Assembly (NCBI GenBank): GCA_036172665.1
Contig: CM069875.1
Location: forward strand, 24,521,806 to 24,585,805
DNA length: 64,000 bases
From: Prosopocoilus inquinatus
Lineage: Eukaryota; Arthropoda; Insecta; Coleoptera; Lucanidae
Direction: 5' to 3'
Shown here: positions 11,544-23,049 of the stretch, piece after piece
Layout: the number at the start of each line of letters is the position of its first letter
How positions within the stretch are numbered: position 1 is the first letter of the stretch
Notes under the pieces: generated by a model
Database searches by the model: none
What the model saw: the letters and a program-made list of their open reading frames with translations, nothing else
What the model was told of the DNA's origin: nothing
Position numbers and translations under genes: made by a program

Positions 11544-11561
11544 TGGTCCGATCGAGCCGGA
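11544..11561 (+). promoter_or_regulatory. Putative primer binding site
   Basis: Nine bases after the 5' LTR lies TGGTCCGATCGAGCCGGA. Its complement ends in ACCA-type tRNA sequence (CCGGCTCGATCGGACCA), so it can anneal to a tRNA 3' end. The closest tRNA I recall is tRNA-Tyr, whose insect copies end CCGGCTCGAAGGACCA; the match is not perfect and the assignment is tentative. Confidence 0.6.
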
Positions 11562-11834
11562 TTCAAGATTTACAAGAACTAAGCGCATCAGCGAAGAAGA
11601 GAAACACCGCATAGAAAACTATCGTTCAGGACTACAGATAAGGCTCTAGAACAGTTCTAGAATTTGTAGGCTGCTATCTGTGTTAAGGTAGTACACATTT
11701 ATAAAACACATTCATACTTTTATACATTTATTTGCAAAAGAAAATATTTTGACAAATATTTTTACACATTAACACAATTTCTTTGTAACTAGGTTACAAT
11801 AATTCAATTCATAGTTTTCTGAATTTGAAAAGTC

Positions 11835-14800
11835 ATGCAAGACGTCACATCTACTGAAAAACTTGTGCGTAAACGAGGTACTATTAAATACAAACTAACA
11901 AATTTTATAAAATATTTACGCACAGTTCAAGATGCATATGCAAGTGATCAAGTTTTAGCAGAAAAAACAATCATTGAATTGCAAGATCGTAGTAGCAAGT
12001 TTGCATCGTTGTTTGAGGAATTTGATGAAACTCAGAGTAAAATAGAATATATTTGCGATGAAGATGACTTAGAAAGGCAATATTTAGAGAGAGAAGATTT
12101 CACTGAAAAGCATTCATCCGCAATCACAGACGCAAAATTTATTTTAAAGCAAGTCTGCACACCTGTCATCCAAATTCAAAGCGACAGTATCACTGGCATA
12201 TCAGATTCCTCAAAACAAAACGGTATTTCTCACAACATTAAACTTCCAACAATTAAACTTGCAAAATTTAACGGTGCATATGATAATTGGTTGGAATTCA
12301 AAGATACTTTTGAGTCACTAATTAATTCAAACAAATCAATTGACAATGTTCAGAAGTATCATTATTTACGTGCTTCACTAGAAGGTGACGCACTAAAGGT
12401 TATACAGTCTCTAGAATTCTCATCCGAAAATTACATAATCGCATGGGAACTACTTTGCAATAGGTATAATAACATCAGATTGTTAATTAATAATCACATC
12501 AAATCTCTGTTTGAATTAAATTCACTTACAAAGGAGTCCTCAAGAGGAATAAGAGACTTGATAGATACCATTTTTAAACATTTAAGAGCTCTTCAAACAC
12601 TAGAACAACCAACAGAACATTGGGACACTTTGTTGATATTTTTAATTACGTCAAAATTAGACAAATTTACTGTTCGGGAATGGGAAAAAGTTAAAACAGG
12701 CAATAATTTCCCAACACTTTCTGAATTCAAGAGTTTTTTGAATTCAAGAGCAGATTTTCTAGAAACACTTGAAATCAATCATAATAAAATTGCCAAAGAA
12801 CATAAACAGTTACATAATAATATCAAACAAGTTTCGTTAATATCCTCAAATGTGAAATGTCCTGTATGTAATGGGGCACATTTAATTTATTATTGTGAAA
12901 AATTCTTAAAATTAAATTTGTCAGATAAATTAAAAACAGTAAAGCAGCTGAATCTTTGTAATAACTGTTTACGTTCAGGCCACACAACTAAAAACTGCAG
13001 ATCTGGATTTTGTAAAAAGTGCAAAGCTAAACATAACACTTTACTTCATCCAGAATTATTATATACACGTGAACCAATTACATCAAAAACAATTCATCCA
13101 AATGCATCAACAACAATTTCGCCACAAGTTAGTTTCACAAGTCATTATCCTAATCAACATGTTCTGCTTTCCACTGTATCAATTTTAGTTCCAGATGTTT
13201 TTGGCAACATTCATACTGCAAAAGCTTTACTTGACTGTGGTTCTCAGTCAAATTTTCTTACTTCAAAATTTTGCAAAAAGTTAGGATTAGAAGAACATTC
13301 AACAAACATGACCATTGGAGGAATCAATGGCGTTTCATCAGTCATTAAAAAAAAATGCAACATTGTGATATATTCACTCAATTATGAATTTTCTACTAAT
13401 CTTTGTTGTTTTATTTTGCCCACAATTACAGGTAATTTGCCTTCATTCACTATCAACACCAGCTCATGGAATATTCCAGCCAACATTCAATTGGCAGATC
13501 CTCAATTCACCGAGCCTAGTGAAATAGATGTACTTATTGGTGCAGGTATTTTTTGGAATATTCTTCATCATCAAAGAATTCAGTTGGGTAAGAATATGCC
13601 AGTTCTTCAAAACACAGAATTCGGTTGGATTATATCAGGTACCATCTCAGAATCCATTTCAAAAATTCATTGCAATTTTTCTAAAACTCACAGCAATCTT
13701 GATTCTGAATTGCAGAAATTTTGGGAGATAGAGGAAATTAATAACGAGCATTCTATGTCTTCCGATGATGTTTATTGCGAAAAACATTTCCTAGAAACGT
13801 TTTCTAGAAATGAAGAAGGACGGTTCATTGTTCGAATACCACTAAAACATTCTGCTTCTAATTTAGGTAACTCAAAACCATTATCAATTAAACGTCAACA
13901 ACAATTAGAACGTAAATTTTCATACGATTCTAATCTAAAATTTCAATATTCTCAATTCATAAAAGAATACATAGATTTAAACCACATGTCTCAAGTAAAT
14001 TTAATTCCTTCCAATACAGCATATTTTTTGCCACATCATGGTGTTTTTAGACAAGAAAGTTTGACTACTAAACTAAGAGTAGTCTTTGATGGATCAGCGA
14101 ATTCTGATTCAGGTTGGTCAGTTAATGATTTACAATTTACAGGGCCACCCATTCAGAATGAAATATTTTCTATACTCATAAAATTCAGACAACATCCTTT
14201 TGCAGTTTCGGCAGATATAGAAAAAATGTATAGGCAGGTCGTCATTCATCCTGATGACAGACATCTTCAAAATATTGTTTGGAGATTTAGTTCAGACGAT
14301 CCAATTTCCATTTACACTTTAAATACAGTTACCTACGGCACTAGATCTGCTCCGTATTTAGCCATAAGATGCTTAAAGCAGTTGGCTCATGAATATCAAA
14401 CAAAATCTTCTTTCGCATCTTCAATAATAAAAAATGATTTTTATGTTGATGATCTCATAACAGGTTTTGATTCTGAAACAGTTGCAATCAATGTATGTAA
14501 AGAAATTGCATCAATTCTAAATTCAGCATGTTTCCCATTAAGAAAATGGAATTCTAATAGTCAGCTTTTCTTGCAAGAGTTTCAAAATGAAAATGAACCT
14601 GTGAGTGTTTTAAATTTAGGAGATAATGAGTTTTCAAAAACTTTAGGAATAAAATGGTACAGTAAATCTGATACATTAGGTTTTCAAATCAAAAATTTTG
14701 AAAATTCTTTATCAATTAATAAACGATCAATCTTATCTGACGTAGCAAGGATTTTTGATCCATTAGGTTTGTTAAGCCCATGCACTATTTTCTCAAAAAT

Positions 14801-16991
14801 AATTATTCAAAAACTATGGTCTCTTAAATTAGATTGGAATGATCCTATTCCAGACGATTTGAAAGCTACGTGGATACGATTCAGAAATAATTTAACAAAA
14901 TTAAATCAACTCAAATTAGATAGGCACGTCATTTGTAAAAATTCTACAGAAATCGAATTACATGGTTTCTGTGACGCGTCACAAAACGCATACGGTGCGT
15001 GTGTATACGTTCGCAGCATCGATCAAAAAGAAAAGATTTTAATTAATCTCTTATGCGGAAAGACAAAGGTTGCTCCACTGAAATGTTTAACTATGCCAAG
15101 ATTAGAATTGTGCAGTGCTTTGTTGTTAAGTCAATTAATTAACAAAGTACAAAAATCATTCACTATCGAATGCTCATATCATCTATGGTCAGATTCTCAA
15201 ATAATATTACACTGGATTAACTCTCCATCTCATTCATTACCAATTTTTGTAAGAAATCGCATTTCTAAAATTCAAGAATTAACACAGATTAGTAATTGGA
15301 AGTACATAAACACAAAAGATAATCCTGCCGATCTTACATCACGAGGAATTTCTCCTGAAAATTTACTCAAGTCTCAATTGTGGTGGAACGGCCCTTCATG
15401 GTTGTCTCTTCCAACTAATCATTGGCCATCATCCGCATTCTCAATTTCAATTAAATATTCTAAAAATAATGTTTGCTCAGCTACTGTTGAAAATAATTTT
15501 CAGATATTCGAAAGGTTTTCTAGTTTGAATAGGTTGAAAAGAACAATGGCATACATTTTACGATTCATCTTAAACATTAAGAAACAAAAATCTGAACGGC
15601 CGTACGGATATTTGACTATTGCAGAATTAGATCTCAGTATGAAACAATTAATAAAATTGTCACAACAAGACAGTTTTCCTCAAGAAATTAATTTATTACT
15701 AAATAATAAAAATTTAAAGCCAAAACACAATTTATTATCCCTTGCTCCGTTCATTGATACTGAAGGTTTATTAAGAGTCGGTGGTCGATTAAAAAACTCT
15801 TATTTAGATTTTGCTCAGAAACATCCTTTGATTTTATCGGGAAAACATCGTTTAGCAAAACTAATTTTTGAAAATACGCATATAACATTACTTCATGCAG
15901 GTCCACAATTGTTATTATTTACAGTAAGACAGCATTTTTGGGTTACATCTGGAATGAGTGTGGCTAAGTCAGTAGTGCGAGGTTGCATCAGATGTTTTAA
16001 ATCTAAACCAAAATCTTTTGATCAAATAATGGCAAATTTGCCAAAAGAAAGAGTTACAGTTAATAATCCATTTTATATCACGGGAATAGATTATGCAGGG
16101 CCTTTTAATATAAAAGATCGCAAAGGTCGAGGTTCAAAGACTATAAAGGGCTACATTTGTCTTTTCATCTGCTTTTCTACTAAAGCTATGCATCTTGAAC
16201 TTGTGACAGATTTATCAAGCGAAACATTCCTTGCTGCTTTGAGAAGATTTGCATCACGAAGAGGCAAACCAGCTCATTTATATTCAGATAATGCAACAAA
16301 TTTTATCGGAGCAGCTAAGAAACTATCTGCCTTGCATGAATTTTTCTCAAACTCTAAAACAGAAATAACAAATTATTGTACAAATGAAAATATAAACTGG
16401 CATTTTATTCCCCCAAACTCGCCTCATTTCGGAGGGCTTTGGGAATCAAACATAAAAAACATAAAACATCATTTATCAAGAGTAATTAATGACACAAAAT
16501 TAACATATGAAGAATTTTACACAATCTTAACACAGATAGAAGCAACTTTAAATTCTAGACCTTTATACCCTCTGTCATCGGATGTTGATGATCTGCAGCC
16601 ACTAACTCCAGCTCATTTCTTGATTGGCAAACCATTGACTGCTATTCCGGAACCGCAATTGCTGGACACACCAACAAACAGGCTGTCGCGTTTCCAGTTA
16701 CAGCAACAGTTGGTACAAAGTTTTTGGAAGCGGTGGTCACAAGAATATTTGTATCATCTGCAAGAAAGAAAGAAATGGAAGAGCAAAAATCCAGGGCTAA
16801 AGATTGGAAGTTTGGTAATAATCAAACAGGATAACTTACCTCCTTCCCAGTGGCTCCTTGGAAGAATAGTAGAGCTTCATCCCGGTGACGACAACGTAGT
16901 TCGAGTTGCTACAGTCAAGACTCATAAAGGCAATTTCAAGCGAGCAGTAGCGAAGTTGTGTCCCCTTCCAGTACCTGAAAATTGGCAGTAG
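11835..16991 (+). CDS. BEL/Pao gag-pol polyprotein, 1718 aa, intact
   Basis: This polyprotein carries the functions for retrotransposition. About 135-310 is the gag-type DUF1759 region (KLPTIKLAKFNGAYDNWLEF). Zinc knuckles follow at 342-405, including a CX2CX4HX4C knuckle at C375-C388. The aspartic protease has LLDCGSQSNF around D467. The reverse transcriptase runs about 730-900, with VSADIEKMYRQV (791-802) and the active-site YVDD at 870-873. RNase H spans about 1040-1170 with D1047 (HGFCDASQ), E1091 and D1120 (SDSQ). Integrase has a zinc-binding region with H1349, H1354, C1384 and C1387, and core residues D1419, D1485 and E1537 (HFGGLWES). The C-terminus (1615-1713) is DUF5641-like. The frame is unbroken, so the element could be autonomous. 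Gag and pol are in one frame, which is usual for BEL elements. Confidence 0.97.
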   Translation: MQDVTSTEKLVRKRGTIKYKLTNFIKYLRTVQDAYASDQVLAEKTIIELQDRSSKFASLFEEFDETQSKIEYICDEDDLERQYLEREDFTEKHSSAITDAKFILKQVCTPVIQIQSDSITGISDSSKQNGISHNIKLPTIKLAKFNGAYDNWLEFKDTFESLINSNKSIDNVQKYHYLRASLEGDALKVIQSLEFSSENYIIAWELLCNRYNNIRLLINNHIKSLFELNSLTKESSRGIRDLIDTIFKHLRALQTLEQPTEHWDTLLIFLITSKLDKFTVREWEKVKTGNNFPTLSEFKSFLNSRADFLETLEINHNKIAKEHKQLHNNIKQVSLISSNVKCPVCNGAHLIYYCEKFLKLNLSDKLKTVKQLNLCNNCLRSGHTTKNCRSGFCKKCKAKHNTLLHPELLYTREPITSKTIHPNASTTISPQVSFTSHYPNQHVLLSTVSILVPDVFGNIHTAKALLDCGSQSNFLTSKFCKKLGLEEHSTNMTIGGINGVSSVIKKKCNIVIYSLNYEFSTNLCCFILPTITGNLPSFTINTSSWNIPANIQLADPQFTEPSEIDVLIGAGIFWNILHHQRIQLGKNMPVLQNTEFGWIISGTISESISKIHCNFSKTHSNLDSELQKFWEIEEINNEHSMSSDDVYCEKHFLETFSRNEEGRFIVRIPLKHSASNLGNSKPLSIKRQQQLERKFSYDSNLKFQYSQFIKEYIDLNHMSQVNLIPSNTAYFLPHHGVFRQESLTTKLRVVFDGSANSDSGWSVNDLQFTGPPIQNEIFSILIKFRQHPFAVSADIEKMYRQVVIHPDDRHLQNIVWRFSSDDPISIYTLNTVTYGTRSAPYLAIRCLKQLAHEYQTKSSFASSIIKNDFYVDDLITGFDSETVAINVCKEIASILNSACFPLRKWNSNSQLFLQEFQNENEPVSVLNLGDNEFSKTLGIKWYSKSDTLGFQIKNFENSLSINKRSILSDVARIFDPLGLLSPCTIFSKIIIQKLWSLKLDWNDPIPDDLKATWIRFRNNLTKLNQLKLDRHVICKNSTEIELHGFCDASQNAYGACVYVRSIDQKEKILINLLCGKTKVAPLKCLTMPRLELCSALLLSQLINKVQKSFTIECSYHLWSDSQIILHWINSPSHSLPIFVRNRISKIQELTQISNWKYINTKDNPADLTSRGISPENLLKSQLWWNGPSWLSLPTNHWPSSAFSISIKYSKNNVCSATVENNFQIFERFSSLNRLKRTMAYILRFILNIKKQKSERPYGYLTIAELDLSMKQLIKLSQQDSFPQEINLLLNNKNLKPKHNLLSLAPFIDTEGLLRVGGRLKNSYLDFAQKHPLILSGKHRLAKLIFENTHITLLHAGPQLLLFTVRQHFWVTSGMSVAKSVVRGCIRCFKSKPKSFDQIMANLPKERVTVNNPFYITGIDYAGPFNIKDRKGRGSKTIKGYICLFICFSTKAMHLELVTDLSSETFLAALRRFASRRGKPAHLYSDNATNFIGAAKKLSALHEFFSNSKTEITNYCTNENINWHFIPPNSPHFGGLWESNIKNIKHHLSRVINDTKLTYEEFYTILTQIEATLNSRPLYPLSSDVDDLQPLTPAHFLIGKPLTAIPEPQLLDTPTNRLSRFQLQQQLVQSFWKRWSQEYLYHLQERKKWKSKNPGLKIGSLVIIKQDNLPPSQWLLGRIVELHPGDDNVVRVATVKTHKGNFKRAVAKLCPLPVPENWQ

Positions 16992-17113
16992 TGACAGTGA
17001 AATTGTGCATGTTAAAAACAGTTAAAATAATTCATTTTCATTATTACAATCAGTTCATACTTACCTGCAATTTATAAATATTTGAACACTTTCTTAAAAA
17101 AAAAAAAAATGTT

Positions 17114-17128
17114 CAAGGCGGGGAGCTA
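17114..17128 (+). promoter_or_regulatory. Polypurine tract of the BEL element
   Basis: The purine-rich stretch caaggcggggagcta directly precedes the 3' LTR and fits a plus-strand priming site. Confidence 0.8.
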
Positions 17129-17296
17129 TGTTAACACGATTTTTACGTTCATTTTAATGAATCACATACACTTGTAAAAAAAAAAAACAATTGCAAATAT
17201 AAATAAAAAACTTTCATATAAAAAAAGGTAATTGTACCAGCGAAATTTTTCTGCAAACAAACACAAAGAAATACAGTCCACTATATCGAATCAACA
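17129..17296 (+). repeat. 3' LTR of the BEL/Pao element
   Basis: Same length and sequence as the 5' LTR; followed at once by GATTG (17297-17301), the second copy of the target duplication. Confidence 0.95.
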
Positions 17297-17301
17297 GATT
17301 G

Positions 17302-17362
17302 CTACACAAAAAATCGTGTCAATTGCAGACTTCATAAATAAGATAAATTCAAGAGAGCAAAT
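17302..17362. repeat. Tandem-duplicated unit, copy A (right part)
   Basis: Continuation of copy A beyond the BEL insertion (ctacacaaaaaatcgtgtc onward). It differs from copy B at one position up to the end of caagagag, and then the copies diverge. Confidence 0.85.
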
Positions 17363-17370
17363 GATGATGA

Positions 17371-17694
17371 ACGTTAGGATTTTTATCACTTTTTGGCCGT
17401 TATGGATAGGAACGTGATAACCAATATAACATTGAAGATGGTGTCACAAAATTTCTTGGTTTTGATGTAAACTTTCTCTACTGTAGCTAGGACGTCCTCG
17501 CTTCCACTCAGTTAAATTACATGTTCACATTTCACAAAATTGTCCTCAACTGCGTGTTTAAAGAGTAATAAATCCATTGCTCAAGTTAACGTTATCACAA
17601 TCGTTATGGTATTCAAACCAACTATCATAGATTGCTACACAAAAAATCGTGTCAATTGCAGACCTCATAAATAAGATAAATTCAAGAGAGTAAG
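17371..17694. repeat. Tandem-duplicated unit, copy B (uninterrupted)
   Basis: This is the intact copy of the unit split by the BEL element and preserves the empty insertion site at 17630-17634. Its end contains a strong splice-donor-like GTAAGT at about 17690, where copy A has GCAAAT. A short frame (ATQKIVSIADLINKINSRE) ends at this point. Whether it is an exon is unproven; see findings. Confidence 0.8.
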
Positions 17695-20600
17695 TGATTA
17701 AATTGTTAAATTTTTTTCTATCGTTTGTGGTAAAGACTTTATCCCTTCTTCTTTCAGTATCTTTTTGTTCAATTCACTGTTACATATTTCAAATATTTTA
17801 TTCATGAATGTATGGGGTCACCCGAAAATTACCACACCCCTTAACTTTTTTATTTTAGAAAAATGTTTAAATTATAAAAGTTAGGTATACTAATTCAAAG
17901 TTTTCTGTAAATACATGCACATCATATAACCGAGACATAAATTGACATTGTGTTTTTTAACACACATTTATACATATTTCGGTCCCAAATTAAATTTTGA
18001 TTCCCTAAAAAATAATTTTTGTATAAAATGAGTAGATAGTTTTCGAGATAATTGTTTTTTAAGAATGTAAGTTCTGATACATGCGAATAAAGAAGTTCGA
18101 AGGTACAAAGTGTCAAAAGTGGTTTCTTGGAAAACAATTTAGGATTGATTTTAACAGTTTTAAACAATAAAATTTGTTAGAAAAACAGACGATTTTTTAA
18201 ATTTTAAAAAATGCTGTTTCAAAAAAATCATCGGAAATATTTTCTCACAATGTTTATGACGTTTATGACATGTGTAAGAACAAGTAGATTAATTAAATAT
18301 TTTTAGAAAAACCTATCATGTGTTTCTTTTATCTTCAATTTTTAATTAATATTTTTTCTAATATAAATGTGATCCAGGTCACTATTAAAACAGTTTTTAA
18401 TTGCCATTGAAATGTAAGGATTTAAATTTTGAATCAGTACGAAGAACAAAATATATACATCAGTGCCAGACGTAACTGTACCAAGTCACTACAATAGAAC
18501 CGTTTCACAGAGCGCAAAAGTCATTAAAGTTCAGTTTACCTCTGAACTGCTAAATGACTTGATACAGTATCAAATCGTGTTTTTCATCTTGAGGATGAAG
18601 TCCCCGAAATGTTTTCCAGGTGTCGAGTATGTTTTTAGAAATGGTACAGTTTATCTCTAAGGTACAAATAAATCCCGCCACATTAAGTAGGCACATTCAA
18701 GTGCTGACAGGCAATCTTTCAGTGTGAACGTATGTTGATCCATAGGATCCCTATTCGAAACGGTCTTGGGAAAATCTCATTTCTTTGAAATCTGATACGT
18801 AATTACGTTGCGTATAAACATATTAGATATTTTTTTACAAATAATGTTAGTGAGTTCAGGAATTCAGGAATTGATACATATTGGTGAGATACAAATAATC
18901 TTAGTGAGTTATCCTAGAAATGGTTTTCCTTAAAATTACGATCGCATTTCGGATCAGTGAATAACAACTTATTAGAATTATAATGAATATAATGCATAGA
19001 GTTGTTTGAGTTTGAACTGTGGTAATAAAAGACAAATTACCTTAATGAGAACAAGAATTACGAGAGAAATATTGCTATAGTATCCTTGAAGTGGTTTTAT
19101 CTGTATATTTATGTCATTCAATCTCTCGGTCTGATGACAAACTTTCCTTTAGATTTGCGACGCCAGTGTATTTGTGCGATCATAAACAATATGTCATTAT
19201 AACGTAATACCTCACTAGTGAAGTGTCATGTACTTGTGAAATAGGAATACCTGCATAAATGTGCGAAAAAAGGTGCGCTGAATAGATGTTCAGATTTTAT
19301 CACGGAAAACAATGTATCTCCGGAGTCCATATAAACCTCTGACATTTGAAACGCTCTTTAGATTGTTCGTGGATTTTAAAACGCTTGTCTCGTTCGGTTA
19401 CTTTCTTGAAATCAAGACTTCTTTTAATTAAATTCAGTAATTTTTCCCCAAATTTGATACTCGCGAAGGAAAGCAATTGCTTTTCTACAGTGTGCTGTGT
19501 TTGCATTTAAATCGATCCGAAAATATTTCATGTTATTTTCTTTTAGATACATTTATAATATCATTGTGTACCATTGAAAATCATGATTGCGAATCAATAT
19601 AGCTTGAAATCTAATGAGTGCAGACGGTAGAAAATCCAATCCTTGTCTCTTCATTTATATTATTATTTTTCTTATAGTTTAGTTTCTGCAATTGTAGAGT
19701 TATATATTGTAAAATTATACAATATAAATACATATATTTGTTAAAATTACCAATTTCTTTTATTTTATTAGTTTTAAATACATTCACTATTTCCAATAAG
19801 TTCTTCGAGGAAAACCTCATAAGGAGAGAAACCATGAGGGAGAAGAATTTGATAGTCAATTAATGGTCCTATTCCGGCATTCGTGCGAAAACCGTTGGGA
19901 GCGTACTTCTGGCTTCAAATCTCGAACACAGAACAAGAAAATTGTCTTCCAGGGCTGTCTCGTTGGTTTAAAGAGCAGGTTGGGTTATCAGTAAGAAGAC
20001 AATCATAAATATAATACATGAAACAAGGTAAATCTGGTAATAACTATAAGAATAGTAGAAAATAACAAATTCCCATCTGCAATAAAAAAATGTTCCACTC
20101 AATGAAACTATCTACTCAATTGACAAATTTTTGAAAAGTGAAATTAATTTGTAAGAAATTCTGTGTTCATTCTAATCTATTTATTTAATGTACATACTCT
20201 GTAATTGTAATCTGTTAATGAAATATATTTTACTGTAAATGATCGTTTACTCTCAGTATATGTTTCGACATGTTACGTAAAATTTTGATTACTAATAAGT
20301 ATTATTATTATTATTCAGATATTTATGCTATTAGTCAAACCCTTTGAAGTCACGCTTACGTGTATCAATATTATAATTAACTTGATTCTAATTTTAGCTG
20401 CTATGCGTATGAAAACTGTCGTGTAAATAGGTATCTGATGCCAAGCAGGAAATTGGCTTTCCATTATAATGACCGCTTATAATAATAATTAGTTTAAAAA
20501 TACTACAGGCTGCATATTATCCAATATCCATATCTTGAAGTGCGGTAATACTCTTACTTATTGTTAGTATCTAATATTCCCAGACTTATTTTATAGGTAT

Positions 20601-20929
20601 TATTTTAATTATATTGTGATAATTTTGAAATGTTATGCATAAAAAATACTCCTAACATGAAAAGTTTTTTTTTTGTTATAATCTTTTTTATTTTCATAGA
20701 GTTCTTAGTCGAGATAATTGCAGAAGGATATGAAACAAAAAAGATGCTTTAGAAACAAGCTAAAATTAATTTTGATTACATGACGTTTCGCAAAAAGGAA
20801 GTAATAAAAATTAATAAAAAGTAATAATAATTAATTTTACCTGGTTTCTAACGTATCTTATTTCTTTCATATCCTTCTATAATCTTTCAATGGGCAGTTT
20901 AAAATCATACAAAGACTCAACGTTTGATT
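17695..20929. other. AT-rich DNA without a supported gene
   Basis: No domain-bearing frame was found. The words ggggtcacccgaaaat and ttaccacacccc near 17815-17850 look like a short dyad, possibly a transposon end, with no partner found. Microsatellite-like ATT runs occur near 20305-20325. Confidence 0.5.
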
Positions 20930-21075
20930 ATGTACCAACGGGGGTTGAAACTCACTTTTCAGCCCCTTTTTAATACTTTAAGTTTGGATCTCGATTCTCT
21001 TTGTAAGTAGCGTTTTTTGATTTAGCTAAAAGCCAGAAACTGTTTTCAAACCGTTTCCCACGGACTGCTCGAATA
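20930..21075 (-). repeat. Fragment related to the 8.4-9.0 kb foldback repeat
   Basis: The blocks aaactcacttttcagcccct and tttggatctcgattctcttt correspond, inverted, to sequence around 8450-8515. The fragment is diverged and lacks the rest of the element. Confidence 0.6.
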
Positions 21076-21372
21076 AAGCCTACTTATATTTTTCGAATCG
21101 TTGAAATCAGTCCACTACTTATCTCTATTTCAGCTTACTTAAGACTCCTTTCTTATAGTAATTCAAATAAAAACCTGAATCTTTAAATAACAAGATATAT
21201 TCAAATTTAAGAGAAATTTTCGTACAATAACAAGAAATTACAAAAATACGAAATATGTATTAAATTAAATTAATTAATAATTTAAACTTTAGCTTTATTC
21301 ACAAAATTGAATCTAGAATATGAAAGAGAAAAATTGGTACATTTTTATAAAATTTGTTAAAGACTGAAATTT

Positions 21373-21640
21373 TAAGAATAGTTTAAACAGCGACATAGTA
21401 CGATCGTTTTTTGACCCAACGTTGCAGTAGGATTGACAAATTGAAGCGAGTTTGCTACATAATTAGTCATCCCATACAAGGTGGCTATGCTTGCTGTCAA
21501 AGCATAAGCAAAGTTTGAAAAATTTTTGTTGAAAATAGTTTTTGATTGTAGTGAAATAGGGCTGAAACAGCTGTATAGGGGCTGCTCCAGGGATTCACTA
21601 TAATCAAAAACGATTTGCAACATTTTTTTTTTAACAATAT
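21373..21640. repeat. Hammerhead-bearing dispersed repeat, copy 1 (rearranged)
   Basis: It contains the family body (cagcgacat, gttgcagtaggattgacaaa, catgcttgctgt-like words), then half of the hammerhead motif, then atcaaaaacgatttgcaaca and a T run. Relative to the body, the hammerhead lies in the opposite orientation to that in the 36.8-kb copy. Confidence 0.75.
21555..21592 (+). ncRNA. Partial hammerhead ribozyme motif (3' half)
   Basis: The sequence keeps the 3' strand of stem II (AGGGCT), the GAAA core strand, the palindrome ACAGCTGT with A at the cleavage position, and the 3' strand of stem I (gctgctcc). The CUGANGA strand and the 5' halves of stems I and II are missing, so it cannot fold as a ribozyme by itself. 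Confidence 0.6.
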
Positions 21641-23049
21641 TGCATCCATTTTATCTAAACTCCCCCTCTCTGATCGTGGATGCTTCTTACGCACAGTTTA
21701 TTTAAATTAAATTAGGAAAATTAACCGACAGAAAATAATTTTGAATTTTGAAAAATTTTATAACGAGGAAAATTAAGACTACTTTATATGCGGAACCATC
21801 TCAAACTTACTTTTCTTGTGCTATTTAACTTCTAGAGTGACGTGGGAGCTAAAGCTAGTCCCGGGACTTCCTGGAAATCCCTGGCATTAAGGCAACGCAT
21901 GGAACTTTTCCATGATTTACGTTCTGCATAGCAGTGCACTGTGCAAGCTTGTTCTTTTTTATACCCTAGTACGATCTCATTTCTAGGCACTTTCTAATTT
22001 AATAAAATATCTTAATTAAATAATGTGCACTGAATCGCACAAAGAAAAAGAAAATAACGATAAGAATTTGGATTCGCTGTTGTTTTAGTTGCATTCGTTC
22101 GGAAACTAATAGATGCAGTGTGAATTCTTGTCGTATTTTTTCTTGTGAACATAAAATTTTACATAATTTGAAATTGCGTGATAATTTCCTACATGAGGCA
22201 TTGTATATTTTGATGTGCAGGTTTATTCCTGCTACAAAAATTAAAAAAGGTATTTTGTTAGAAGCTGTGAGTAACAAACAATGATACGTCAATGTGATAA
22301 AGGATAACCAATGTCTTTTGAGTACACGGCCAACCAATCATAAAATTGGAAACATTTCCCCTTAAATGTCAAAGTGTTGGGGATTAACAAGGAAGTAAAT
22401 AAAATGCCAAGAGAGGGGTACCTTCGCAAGCACTCTTCTTAAAAGGATAGAAAAATATTATACAAATTTTCATAGGAAAAAACTTAAATTATAAAGATTA
22501 AACAGGCATTGATAATCCCATGTTAATTTAAAGGAGCTCGAGTATCGGCTTCCCTAATTATATTACAACAAAATTCTATTTAGGTTTTTGAAAATATTCT
22601 TCAAGATGAACCTGCCCGTCATTTTTCATTTGCTCAGTTTCAAAATATTTTAAAAAGATTCACTAACTAAATTCAATTCATACAAAACTATTAATCAGTA
22701 ATTGTGAAAACTGGATAGATGATTAATAAATCTAGTCGTATTTGACAAAGATTGATAGAAAAAGATTTTCTTTTTTTGTTACAGGAGTAATATTTACTGA
22801 TCCAGGCCGTGCTGATTGTTTGATTTAGTTTAATTAATAAAAACTTAACTTATAAGTGTAGCAGATTATAGACTGTTCATACTACGAATGATTATAACAA
22901 ACATTCTTAATTACAATTAGATTGGTATTAAAAATATCCACATCTTCGTGGATTTTATTTAGTGCTCAACATAATCTATTAGTTACAAAATGTCGATCAT
23001 AATTGGTCCTGAAGAACGCTATGTTCATGATTTCATTCGTGCGAGTACG
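21641..23049. other. AT-rich DNA without a supported gene
   Basis: Several short frames are present, none with a recognisable domain. No repeat structure was recognised. Confidence 0.5.

Larger units (their letters stand above)
11367..17296 (+). mobile_element. Complete BEL/Pao LTR retrotransposon, 5930 bp
   Basis: The element has 168-bp LTRs at both ends that appear identical base for base, a tRNA-type primer binding site, one long gag-pol frame and a purine-rich tract before the 3' LTR. The LTRs begin TG and end CA and are flanked by a 5-bp target duplication. Identical LTRs and an open frame point to very recent insertion. The domain set and order (DUF1759-type gag, zinc knuckles, protease, RT, RNase H, integrase, DUF5641-type tail) are those of the BEL/Pao superfamily. 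No envelope gene is present. Confidence 0.97.
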
